A stretch of DNA of 64,000 nt from Bacteroidota bacterium (GTDB lineage: Bacteria; Bacteroidota; Bacteroidia; B-17B0; Aurantibacillaceae), in the NCBI GenBank assembly GCA_029237825.1, contig JAQZBQ010000001.1, forward strand, positions 186,001-250,000. The letters run 5' to 3'. Of the stretch, positions 57,801 to 64,000 are shown piece by piece. A program made the position numbers and the translations under genes. Positions within the stretch are counted from its first letter, which is position 1. Each line of letters starts with the position of its first letter. The notes below the pieces were generated by a model. It did no database searches. It was not told where the DNA came from and worked only from the letters and a program-made list of their open reading frames with translations.

Positions 57801-60045
57801 CAACAGCCCAACCATCACAGCAAATGCAAGTCCGACTGTTATATGTTCGGGATTCTCAACTACTTTAACAGCAAATGGTTCGACCACCTATACCTGGAAT
57901 CCTGTGAACCTTTCAGGCGCTTCGATCGTAACTACTCCAACGATCAGTACAGTCTATACAGTTTCTGCGGAAGAAGCAGGTTGCACCGCAACAGCTACAG
58001 TTTTGGTTAATGTGAGTCCTTCACCAGAAAATGTCACCGCGTTAAGCAACGGGACACTTTCCTGTTCGTCACCTACTGTGAGCTTATCTGGTAGTTCCAC
58101 TTCAACCAATGTTATATATACCTGGGCAGGGCCAAATACATATACGTCATCAACACAAAATCCAATCGACATTACAGCGCCAGGTGATTATACACTTACT
58201 GTTACCGATCCTTTATCTGGATGCAATAGCAGCGCAACAACAGCAGTTACAGGGAACACTCTTTTAGCCGTTGTTTCAGCGAACGTTTCTGGCATGCTAG
58301 GATGTAATTCAACTGTTACACTAACAGCTGCCGGAATGGGAACAGCATCATACAATTGGACTGGCCCCTTAAGTTTTACCTCTTCGGTACAAAGTCCTAC
58401 AACAAATGTCCCAGGTGATTACACAGTAACCGTTGTAGAATCTCCATCCGGATGTACTGGCACTGCGACAGTTACCGTGATGTCTAACTCAGTAGCTCCA
58501 TCTTTCACGGCAACTATTCTACCGGCTACCTGTACAGGTACAGTAGCTAATAACGATGGTTCAATTTCATTGTCTGGATTTGGAATTACTGACACCTACG
58601 ATTTGGTTCAGGCTTCAACCTACACCGGTAGTGCAACGTACTTAAGTGCTTCAACGGTTCCAGGTTCTGGAATTATTACTACCACATTGAATAATCCGCT
58701 AACCCCAACCCCATATACCATCAGGTTGTTTGGTTCTAATGGCTGCTTTAGCGACATTACCGTATTTTTAATTCCAGCTTCGTGTGCACCTCCGGTAACG
58801 GTCTTAGGCTTGACTAAAGCAGCAGGAACACCGACTTTGATTAATAACGACGCCTACCATGTAACCTACACCATTGTTGCCACTAATACTTCCTCAGTTG
58901 ACCTAAGCAGTTTTAGTATTTTTGATAACCTCAATGCGACGTTTCCACTACCAACAACCTATTCAATAATTTCTACACCAAGTATTACGTCAATGAATAG
59001 CAGTTTAACAGCAAACCCTGCTTTTAACGGTTCAACGCAAACTGATATCCTCATATCTTCATCCAGCACTTTAACAGCGGGCAGGAAAGATACAATTGTA
59101 TTTACAGTTCAGGTTGACCCTAATGGTTATTTTGGGCCATTCCTCAACTCGGCAATTGGTTTTGGAACAGACAATGGTGTGGTAGTTTCTGACAGTTCCA
59201 ATACAGGATTTTCATGGGATCCGGACAATGACGGCGACCCGACGAACAACGATGTTCCAACTGTAGTTTACCTGGCACCAAACACAAACATTGCCGTAGC
59301 AAAAACCGGCACAGCTTCAGGTGTTATGCTGGATAAAACACTGGATGTTACCTACACCATCTTGGTTAAAAATACAGGTAATGATACCATTAAATTTGTG
59401 CAAGTTCTAGATACAATAAATATCCCTTCACCTGCAAACTTCAACATCAAGTCGGGTCCGGTTACCACCGGCATATTAATTGCGAACTCAAATTACAATG
59501 GCAGCAGTGATGTTGGCTTATTGATAGCAAGCACAAGCGAACTTGCGCCGGGTGAAAGTGAGACAATCACGTTTGTTATTAACATTACGCCAAATGGTAT
59601 CAGCTCTGTTACGAATATCGCTATTGCCGCCGGATTTGGTGCCGATGGTGGTATTGTAAGAGACTCATCAAATAATGGAACTAATCCCGATCCGAATGGA
59701 AATGGTATAGGGACAGAAGTCGGAGAAAATATTCCAACGGTTGTTGAATTACCCGATGTTAATTTATTTATTCCAGAAGTATTCACGCCGGATGGCGATG
59801 GAAAAAATGATTACTTTGTTATAAAAGGGATAGAAGGAAGAACAGTGAAGCTAACTGTTTTCAACCGTTGGGGAAATACAGTTTACGAAAATGAAGCTTA
59901 TAACAATACATGGGATGGATTACCCAATGTTGGAGGATTAATAATAGGTAACAGCAAACTTCCACAGGGAACATATTATTACATAGTTGAATTTGAAGAT
60001 CAAATAGACAAACCGGTAAATGGATTTGTTGTATTACAGTATTAA
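51856..60045 (+). CDS. Giant T9SS type B (CHU_C) surface adhesin with 24 Ig-like repeats
   Basis: 2729 residues. A signal peptide ends near NSASSQ. Residues about 60-280 (WGNVINIGFDFCFFGNTFNQ ... LIGIQNGTG) resemble the nidogen-like head found in such proteins. Twenty-four tandem Ig-like repeats of 72 or 73 residues run from about 315 to 2055, each with a Cys near the start and the pattern TLTASGATSYTWNPG. They are followed by two or three PKD/Ig-type units, two DUF11 domains (from about 2317 and 2479), and a C-terminal gliding-motility/CHU_C sorting domain (IPEVFTPDGDGKNDYF, FNRWGNTVYEN, LPQGTYYYIVEF). This suits a long cell-surface fibre exported by the type IX system. PorP/SprF follows directly, as for SprB-type adhesins. 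Confidence 0.88.
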   Translation: MKSLKKFLQVTVLIALFHNSASSQTCITSSITAGSNTTICTGQCATLTASVNVINSSTSYSVGSTPYLPQSFSGGVPAIGNIDDVWGNVINIGFDFCFFGNTFNQLVIGSNGEITFNTAVANGAESFAVNNVLPNLTEHQPNSICGAYRDIDPSVGIGSTVTYYTTGVAPCRQFVANWNNVPLYSCNNPTSTFQVILYEKTNIIDVFIQNSSACMAWQNGRGLIGIQNGTGTTAVSPPGRNVLTPWTSVNEAWRFTPTGAPTYTVNWTGPNGFSSTGLTATPCPTATSTYTATLNEVNCAGTINSFTSAVQVSVTPIPTIALSASPSSICTGSSSTLTATGATSYTWMPGNLIGSSITVSPVSSTIYTVTALSGLCTTTRTIGVNVIASPTLSAFATPTLICPGNSSTLTASGAASYTWSPGGLSGSSVVVSPAVSTIYTVTGANAAGCTNTTTTSVNISNPAIIASSNPATLCIGNTATLTANGAASYTWNPGNTTGATTTVSPSATTLYTVVGTTTLGCTASQTLNLTVASNPTVTAVVAPTVICAGSPATLTASGAASYTWNPGAVTGSTRVVNPAVTTTYTVIGRTGSCSGTNTVVLTVNPSPTVTASASPTIICIGDASTLTANGASTYTWNPGNLSGTSITVTPAASTIYTVTGTDAMGCNASRTVNVVVSPNTSVTATASSNTICAGQSTTLTGSGATSFSWDPGALTGSTIVVSPLANTIYTVIGSNAAGCNSTYTISIGVSPNPTITASASSTTVCAGNSASLTANGASTYTWNPGNLAGSTVTVSPTASTIYSVTGTSVFGCSDSQTIAVNVIANPTITASSNPTLLCIGNSATLTANGGTSYTWSPGGITSPSVVVSPTITSSYSVTGSNAFGCVATASVNLKVSPKPTINATASPTSICSGASSTLTGTGATSYTWTPGNANSPTTVVSPTTSTNYTLTGIDPVGCTSTNTVNVVVSPSPTLTASSTNTLICSGSSVVLSASGATSYTWNPGNVSSPIAIVSPTATTIYTVTGSNTGSCSSTATIQINVNPTPTVVAVSNPTILCSGGSATLTANGAVNYLWNPGAVIGSTIVVTPTISTTYTVTGVTGACSNSVSLNLVVGTNPTVSATASSNTVCAGSSSTLSANGATTYTWNPGMITGASITVNPTVTTTYTVDGSNGSGCIQSQTITITVNALPSLSISASPSTICANNSSTLSAAGALSYTWNPGTATGNSLTVTPSVSTVYSVTGNDGTCATTETITVSVIGNPTISISASSNSICAGAGATLTATGASAYTWSPGGFNGANLSVNPAITTTYSVTGSNAICSSTQTISLVVTSNPSLTITASSNTICAGNQATLTASGASSFTWNPGALSGANVTVTPVSSTIYTLTGDNGSGCVSTETIAINVSSAPSISIAASSTVLCAGGTVTLTASGATSFTWMPVAITSPTISDSPPMSTTYSVNGADALGCTGTQTISVNVMTPSVSIVSTATAICTGSSATLTGTGASSYTWNPGGDTGNNTVVTPTTTTTYTLTGAVGSCLGTQTITLIVSPLPTLTVSASTNTICAGSTVTLTASGASSYTWNPGGIVGTSITDAPSITTNYTVTADNGSGCITNETITINVNSAPSISITATPTTLCAAGTVTLTASGATSYTWNPSTVTTPSLVDTPSLTTTYSVTGTDPVGCSSSQTLTVNVGLPVITLSGSSPGICVGNSATLTASGAVSYTWNPGSLTGPTTVVSPTSTTTYTVDGGNGSCIGTQTITLIVSASPTLIASASSNTVCAGSSVTLTASGAASYTWNPGALTGSNVVVNPNSTTSYTVDGDNGSGCIASETITINVNTLPVVSIAATPSVLCSSGSVTLTASGASTYTWNPSLSTGPTLIDVPVVTTTYSVTGSDGLGCIDTQTITISVGNPTITVAAISNTICAGTTATLTASGATTYTWFPAGVSGSSFTDLPTTTTTYTVTGDNGGCVSTNTFVLTVNNSPTITANASPTVICSGFSTTLTANGSTTYTWNPVNLSGASIVTTPTISTVYTVSAEEAGCTATATVLVNVSPSPENVTALSNGTLSCSSPTVSLSGSSTSTNVIYTWAGPNTYTSSTQNPIDITAPGDYTLTVTDPLSGCNSSATTAVTGNTLLAVVSANVSGMLGCNSTVTLTAAGMGTASYNWTGPLSFTSSVQSPTTNVPGDYTVTVVESPSGCTGTATVTVMSNSVAPSFTATILPATCTGTVANNDGSISLSGFGITDTYDLVQASTYTGSATYLSASTVPGSGIITTTLNNPLTPTPYTIRLFGSNGCFSDITVFLIPASCAPPVTVLGLTKAAGTPTLINNDAYHVTYTIVATNTSSVDLSSFSIFDNLNATFPLPTTYSIISTPSITSMNSSLTANPAFNGSTQTDILISSSSTLTAGRKDTIVFTVQVDPNGYFGPFLNSAIGFGTDNGVVVSDSSNTGFSWDPDNDGDPTNNDVPTVVYLAPNTNIAVAKTGTASGVMLDKTLDVTYTILVKNTGNDTIKFVQVLDTINIPSPANFNIKSGPVTTGILIANSNYNGSSDVGLLIASTSELAPGESETITFVINITPNGISSVTNIAIAAGFGADGGIVRDSSNNGTNPDPNGNGIGTEVGENIPTVVELPDVNLFIPEVFTPDGDGKNDYFVIKGIEGRTVKLTVFNRWGNTVYENEAYNNTWDGLPNVGGLIIGNSKLPQGTYYYIVEFEDQIDKPVNGFVVLQY
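52800..58020 (+). repeat. 24 tandem 216/219-base Ig-like coding repeats, with a 651-base super-period in the last 13
   Basis: Conserved Cys codons start at 52843, 53059, 53275, 53494, 53710, 53929, 54148, 54367, 54586, 54805, 55024, 55240, 55459, 55675, 55891, 56110, 56326, 56542, 56761, 56977, 57193, 57412, 57628 and 57844. All steps are 216 or 219. From 55240 on the steps are strictly 219, 216, 216, so every third unit is exactly 651 bases apart, and the three unit types differ in sequence (for instance DNGSGC-ETI-INV, D-GC-QT-VNV, NGSC-TQTITLIVS). Confidence 0.9.
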
Positions 60046-60068
60046 TGGCAACAGTTAAAAATATAAAC

Positions 60069-61007
60069 ATGAAAAAAACGATTTTATCTTTATTCATCTT
60101 ACTCATTTGCAGTGTTGGATTACAGGCCCAATACGATGCAATGTTCACGCAATATATGTTTAATGAAATGTATATTAATCCTGGATACACGGGTTCTAAA
60201 GAAGCGATGGCGGTAAACCTCACTCACCGACAGCAATGGCTAAACTTTCCAGGAAGGCCAATAACTACATCATTTACCTTACACGGGCCATTAGCGAACA
60301 ATAAAATGGGTTTGGGTTTAAGTGTGCTGAATGAACAAATCGGAAAACTAAACAGAAATTTGGTATACCTTAGTTATGCATATCATATTAAAACAAGTGA
60401 GAAAGGCCATTTGTCGTTTGGATTGATGGGCGGCATCCATAATCAGGTGAATAAACTTGCGGAATTAAAAGCAACCGATGTCGGTGATATACAGGTTTCC
60501 CAAAACACACCAAGTATCTTATCACCAAATTTTGGGGCAGGAATTTACTATTACACAAATAAATTTTATGCGGGAGTATCTGTACCACGAATGATTGACG
60601 ATACGTATTTTTTTGATGGGACTACCGGCGATATTGTTAAATCAAATAAGCTTAATTCAAAAAAATTCCATTATTACCTCACTGTAGGGAATGTTTTTGA
60701 AATAAATGATGATCTTAAAATAAAACCCCAGGCTATGGTTAAAATGGTAGCGAGTGCGCCGATGCAATATGATGTTAACGTTAACCTTTTAATTAAAAAT
60801 AAAATTTGGGCTGGCATAGGATACAGGAGTAGTTCTGATGTTTCTGCCTTAATCGGATTGCAGATTACCCCACAGTTCCTGGTAAATTATTCTTATGATT
60901 ATGCCTTGACAAAAATTCAAAAATATTCTCAGGGCTCCCATGAAATTACCCTTGGATATATTTTCTCTTATAAACAACAAAAAGTAGTTACACCAAGATA
61001 TTTCTAA
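60069..61007 (+). CDS. T9SS PorP/SprF family outer-membrane protein
   Basis: About 312 residues. The ATG at 60069 starts a standard signal peptide (KKTILSLFILLICSVGLQAQ); an ATG at 60045 that overlaps the adhesin stop adds 8 residues and may be used for coupling. The mature protein has the family pattern AMFTQYMFNEMYINPGYTGSKE, HRQQWLNFPGRP, and a strand-rich barrel ending YIFSYKQQKVVTPRYF. PorP/SprF proteins anchor or help export particular T9SS type B substrates, here surely the adhesin encoded just upstream. Confidence 0.93.
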   Translation: MKKTILSLFILLICSVGLQAQYDAMFTQYMFNEMYINPGYTGSKEAMAVNLTHRQQWLNFPGRPITTSFTLHGPLANNKMGLGLSVLNEQIGKLNRNLVYLSYAYHIKTSEKGHLSFGLMGGIHNQVNKLAELKATDVGDIQVSQNTPSILSPNFGAGIYYYTNKFYAGVSVPRMIDDTYFFDGTTGDIVKSNKLNSKKFHYYLTVGNVFEINDDLKIKPQAMVKMVASAPMQYDVNVNLLIKNKIWAGIGYRSSSDVSALIGLQITPQFLVNYSYDYALTKIQKYSQGSHEITLGYIFSYKQQKVVTPRYF

Positions 61008-61011
61008 GTTT

Positions 61012-63216
61012 ATGAAAAACATACTTATTATTTTACCAATCTTCATTCTACTTAGTGGATCCTGCCTTTCTCAAACTGCAACGATTAACTCTGCGAACAA
61101 ACTTTACTTCAAAAAATTGTATGTACAGGCTATTCCTAAATATGAATCAGTCCTAAGAAAAGACAGCACCAATTCGGATGTATTGATCAATTTAGGTGAT
61201 TGTTACCGCCTTACAAATAATAATAAAGGTCAGCTGATATGTTACGGAAAATTGATACAAACCGGGAAAGCAGAGGAAATACACAAACTCTATTATGGAC
61301 AGGCGCTGATGGAAGCAGAACGGTATGAGGAAGCAAAAATTCATCTGGATGCTTTCAAAGCCGACCCACGCGGCGAATCGATATTGAAAGGTCTTAACTC
61401 CATCCAAAAGTTTACAAAAAATGCCGACGCATATAATTTATCCCCCTTCTTATACAATACTGAGTTTGACGATTTTGCAGCGATGACATTTTTAAATGAT
61501 AAAATCGTCTTTACATCAAACCGGACAAAATCTACATGGATTACGAGACGCCACGGTTGGACTGGAAATAACTATTGTCATATGTATCTTACCGAAAAAG
61601 ATAATTTCGGAGAATATGATACGCCGGCAATGTTTATTGCTGAATACGCCACGAAATATAACGACGGACCGTTTTCTTCTTCAAAAGACGGGCAAACCAT
61701 ATTTTTCACACGCAATGGCACTGGTAAAAAGGAAAAAAGTATTGATGGGTCTCAAAAACTAAAGATTTTTCAGGCGAACATTATTAAAGATGACCTTCAA
61801 TCTTTAATGCCTATGAAATTTAACAGCAACGAATATAATTGCGCCCACCCTGCAATTAGTGCCGACGGAAACACACTTTATTTTTCATCAGATATGGGCG
61901 GAGGCCAGGGAGGAATGGATATCTGGTATTGCAAAAAGGATCCGAGCGGCGCTTGGGGATCTCCGGTAAACATGGGAGAAAAAGTCAATACGAGAGGAAC
62001 AGAAATCTTCCCTTTCATTACCGAAGAAAATATCTTATACTTTGCCTCCAACGGACATGAGGGTTTAGGCGGTTTGGATATTTACGAAACAAAAATTAAA
62101 GATGATAAAGCCGGAAGGGTTTATAATATGGGTAAACCAGTTAATAGCGAACATGATGATTTTGCCTATAATTTAAATGCTGATGGTAAAAAAGGATTCT
62201 TAAGCTCCAACCGCAAAACAGGAGGTATGAATGATGACATTTACCATGTAGACGTGCTGAGAAAAGTAACCCGTGGAAAAACAGTAAATTTTATTGTGAA
62301 AGATAAAGAGACAGGAGAGCCTATGCCCGCTGTAAAAATTAAATTGAACGCTGACTCTTTTTTAACAGATGATAAAGGTTCCGTTCAAACTGTCCTTGAA
62401 GAGGACATCAATTACAGGCTTATTACATCAAAGGAAAAATATTTTGAATTAACCGACTCCCTTTCTACCAAGTCATCGCCTAAAGAGGAGGAATTTACTA
62501 AAAACATTGACCTTGAAAAAGATCCCAACCTCACTTTGCTGGCTGGAATTTATGATGCTAAATCGGGTACAGGAATTGAAGGCGTAAGAATTAAGATAAA
62601 AGACCTTGTTACAAGTAATGATTTTGAATTAATTAAAACAGAAAAAAACGGCGAATACCGCATGCCTATAAAAGGAAAAAAGATTGGTGATAAATTGCTC
62701 TATTTTGTTACTATTGAGAAAGAGGGTTTTGTTACTAAAACACTCAACTTTACATACGATATAAAGAAAGAAGGGGAAATTCAAATGAACGAACTTCTTG
62801 CTCTAACAATTGGAAAAGTAGAAGTTGGTATGGATCTCGCCAAAATGATAGATATCAAACCTATTTATTTTGACCTTGGAAAATCTATTATCCGTAAAGA
62901 TGCGGCAACAGAGTTGGACAAGGTTGTTGCAGTAATGAAAGAGTACCCAGCTATGATTATTGAATTAGGAGCACACACCGATTGCAGGGGTGCAGCTGCA
63001 GCTAACCTTAAATTATCGGGAGCAAGAGCCAAGGCCTCGGCTGCATACATTGTAAAAAACGGAATTGAAAAAACACGTATTTCCGGAAAAGGATACGGAG
63101 AAAGTAAATTACTTAATTCGTGCGCCTGCGAAGGAAAAGTAAAGCCAACCTGTTCAGAAGAAGAACATGCAAAAAACAGGAGAACAGAGTTCATTATTGT
63201 TAAGCTGAAAAATTAA
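61012..63216 (+). CDS. PorE-like protein: TPR, beta-propeller, CRD-like and OmpA domains
   Basis: 734 residues with a signal peptide (IILPIFILLSGSCLSQ). A TPR region (about 25-130, YVQAIPKYESVLRKDSTNSD) is followed by a WD40/PD40 propeller (about 145-420, with FSSDMGGGQGGMDIWY and FASNGHEGLGGLDIYE). Next come two carboxypeptidase-regulatory-type domains (from about 425 and 505) and a C-terminal OmpA peptidoglycan-binding domain (IYFDLGKSIIRKDAATEL, HTDCRG, NRRTEFII). This order matches PorE of Porphyromonas, which ties the T9SS ring to peptidoglycan. The pairing with PorP/SprF supports the call; whether it is the housekeeping PorE or a paralog is open. Confidence 0.88.
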   Translation: MKNILIILPIFILLSGSCLSQTATINSANKLYFKKLYVQAIPKYESVLRKDSTNSDVLINLGDCYRLTNNNKGQLICYGKLIQTGKAEEIHKLYYGQALMEAERYEEAKIHLDAFKADPRGESILKGLNSIQKFTKNADAYNLSPFLYNTEFDDFAAMTFLNDKIVFTSNRTKSTWITRRHGWTGNNYCHMYLTEKDNFGEYDTPAMFIAEYATKYNDGPFSSSKDGQTIFFTRNGTGKKEKSIDGSQKLKIFQANIIKDDLQSLMPMKFNSNEYNCAHPAISADGNTLYFSSDMGGGQGGMDIWYCKKDPSGAWGSPVNMGEKVNTRGTEIFPFITEENILYFASNGHEGLGGLDIYETKIKDDKAGRVYNMGKPVNSEHDDFAYNLNADGKKGFLSSNRKTGGMNDDIYHVDVLRKVTRGKTVNFIVKDKETGEPMPAVKIKLNADSFLTDDKGSVQTVLEEDINYRLITSKEKYFELTDSLSTKSSPKEEEFTKNIDLEKDPNLTLLAGIYDAKSGTGIEGVRIKIKDLVTSNDFELIKTEKNGEYRMPIKGKKIGDKLLYFVTIEKEGFVTKTLNFTYDIKKEGEIQMNELLALTIGKVEVGMDLAKMIDIKPIYFDLGKSIIRKDAATELDKVVAVMKEYPAMIIELGAHTDCRGAAAANLKLSGARAKASAAYIVKNGIEKTRISGKGYGESKLLNSCACEGKVKPTCSEEEHAKNRRTEFIIVKLKN

Positions 63217-63234
63217 GTCAGCCCGATAACACTT

Positions 63235-64000
63235 ATGAAATTTACAATCTTTCCTGTCGTCTTCCTGTTAATTTTTTGTGCGTCCAGTTTTGCGACGGAT
63301 ATAACTATTAACGGATCGAAGTTCACAATTAATGACAAAGCGAAAAACAGTATTCAATTGGATAATAACTGGCGCTTCCGTATTGGCGACAATACCGAGT
63401 GGGCGGAACCTGGTTTTGATTATTCTAGATGGGATACTGCTTTTTTACCCCTCTCAATTGAAAGTTTATTACCTTTTCAATATAAAGGTATTGTATGGTT
63501 GCGATCCACATTTAATGTTTCACAGAAAGAAGTCTCCCGTTCATTATCTTTAATGGTCGAGCAATTTGGCGCTTCGGAAATATATATCGATGGTAAACTC
63601 TTTCGAAAATTTGGAGTTGTCGGCCGATCAGCCACATCAGAAGAACATTATAATCCACTGCTTATCCCAGAATCATTTATCATGGATAGCCTTGGAAAGC
63701 ACACCATTGCGGTACGATACTCAAATCACAAGATTTCAGGCCGGAATAAATTAGCGGCTCAACTTAATGCCTTTGATCTGCATATTGGGCTCACAAACGA
63801 CGCGCTATTTGTATATCAATTTAAAAAAGTTAAAGAAAGCATTTTAACATCCATTGGTATTGGGGGCTTTCTTTCGTTATGCGTAATGAATTTCATTTTA
63901 TTCCTCTTCTATAAACGTGAAAAAGGAAATTTATTTTATAGTCTATTCAGTGGTGCTGTAGCCATAACGTTTATTCTTCAATCTATAAAGTATAAAAGTG
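63235..64000 (+). CDS. 7TMR-DISM-like signalling protein, 3' end outside the window
   Basis: The frame starts at ATG 63235 with MKFTIFPVVFLLIFCASSFAT (a signal peptide, residues 1-20 or so) and stays open to the last base, 255 residues. The N-terminal part has a galactose-binding-like pattern (LDNNWRFRIGDNTEWAEP then FDYSRWDTAFLPLS, and VWLRSTFNVS), an arrangement common in 7TMR-DISM sensors. Near residue 200 hydrophobic helices begin (SILTSIGIGGFLSLCVMNF, ILFLFYKREKGNLFYSLFSG). The output domain is beyond the window, so whether it is a kinase, cyclase or phosphatase is unknown. It lies 18 bases after the PorE-like gene. Confidence 0.78.
   Translation, partial: MKFTIFPVVFLLIFCASSFATDITINGSKFTINDKAKNSIQLDNNWRFRIGDNTEWAEPGFDYSRWDTAFLPLSIESLLPFQYKGIVWLRSTFNVSQKEVSRSLSLMVEQFGASEIYIDGKLFRKFGVVGRSATSEEHYNPLLIPESFIMDSLGKHTIAVRYSNHKISGRNKLAAQLNAFDLHIGLTNDALFVYQFKKVKESILTSIGIGGFLSLCVMNFILFLFYKREKGNLFYSLFSGAVAITFILQSIKYKS

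Noticed and set aside
52800-58020. Regular spacing that could suggest a CRISPR array or minisatellite
   Set aside because: The units are 216-219 bases, fully in frame, diverged at the DNA level and encode Ig-like domains of a secreted protein.
63332-63754. Two small plus-strand ORFs in the last 700 bases
   Set aside because: They are out-of-frame shadows of the open 7TMR-DISM-like gene starting at 63235.

Overview
The window is a contiguous chromosomal stretch from a member of the Bacteroidota, probably a flavobacteria-like lineage of class Bacteroidia. The evidence is: an FtsZ ending in the family-type peptide NSFLHDNVD; a short 288-residue primary sigma factor; three large proteins with type IX secretion (T9SS) signals (two type A, one type B/CHU_C); a PorP/SprF plus PorE-like pair; a reg_prop/LytS-type kinase with a LytTR regulator; a YtxJ bacilliredoxin; and many upstream boxes fitting the Bacteroidota promoter (TTG or TTTG, about 19 bases, TAnnTTTG). 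No rRNA, tRNA, CRISPR array, insertion sequence or prophage was seen. Almost everything is core or lineage-typical; the adhesin and protease genes are the accessory part.

Layout. 1-5.06 kb: end of the division cluster, murC (cut by the window edge)-ftsQ-ftsA-ftsZ, closed by a terminator. 5.36-8.31 kb: a secreted reprolysin-like metallopeptidase. 8.4-10.7 kb, minus strand: rpe-sod and rpoD. 10.97-16.3 kb, plus strand: recN, an LtaS/MdoB-like transferase, fabI, an IPExxxVDY-type protein and a Gdx/SugE-type exporter. 16.3-20.1 kb, minus strand: a five-gene run, LysM/DUF1571 protein, MIP18-like Fe-S factor, DUF2480, barrel protein, aroA. 20.36-23.3 kb: HU-CCDC81/SPOR protein, a barrel protein and an FAD oxidoreductase. 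23.4-27.7 kb: a retropepsin-like protein, RimK and an aspartoacylase-like M14 enzyme packed together, then a BamA/TamA-type protein. 27.7-30.0 kb, minus strand: barrel protein, lipA, membrane protein. 30-37.1 kb: osmC, a 43-residue lipoprotein with ytxJ, ung, an unknown helical protein with hemW, recX against an RsmF-type methyltransferase, a DUF937-like protein and ybaB. 37.2-38.6 kb: PIN-PhoH. 38.7-43.8 kb: an M43 peptidase with eight Ig-like repeats. 43.9-47.6 kb, minus strand: a two-component pair. 47.9-51.2 kb: secA. 51.4-64 kb: a surface cassette (small exported protein, 2729-residue T9SS type B adhesin, PorP/SprF, PorE-like OmpA protein, start of a 7TMR-DISM-like sensor).

Most notable. 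(1) The adhesin has 24 tandem Ig-like domains of exactly 72 or 73 residues, and its C-terminal half follows an exact three-domain (651-base) super-period; the M43 peptidase has eight 72-residue domains alternating in two types (432-base period). (2) The retropepsin/RimK/M14 trio looks like a peptide- or protein-tagging and trimming system. (3) Several -7 boxes lie only a few bases before start codons, which implies leaderless or near-leaderless mRNAs, moves the likely starts of recX and the DUF1571 gene, and reveals overlapping divergent promoters between recX and the methyltransferase gene. (4) A 43-residue lipoprotein gene upstream of ytxJ is easy to miss.
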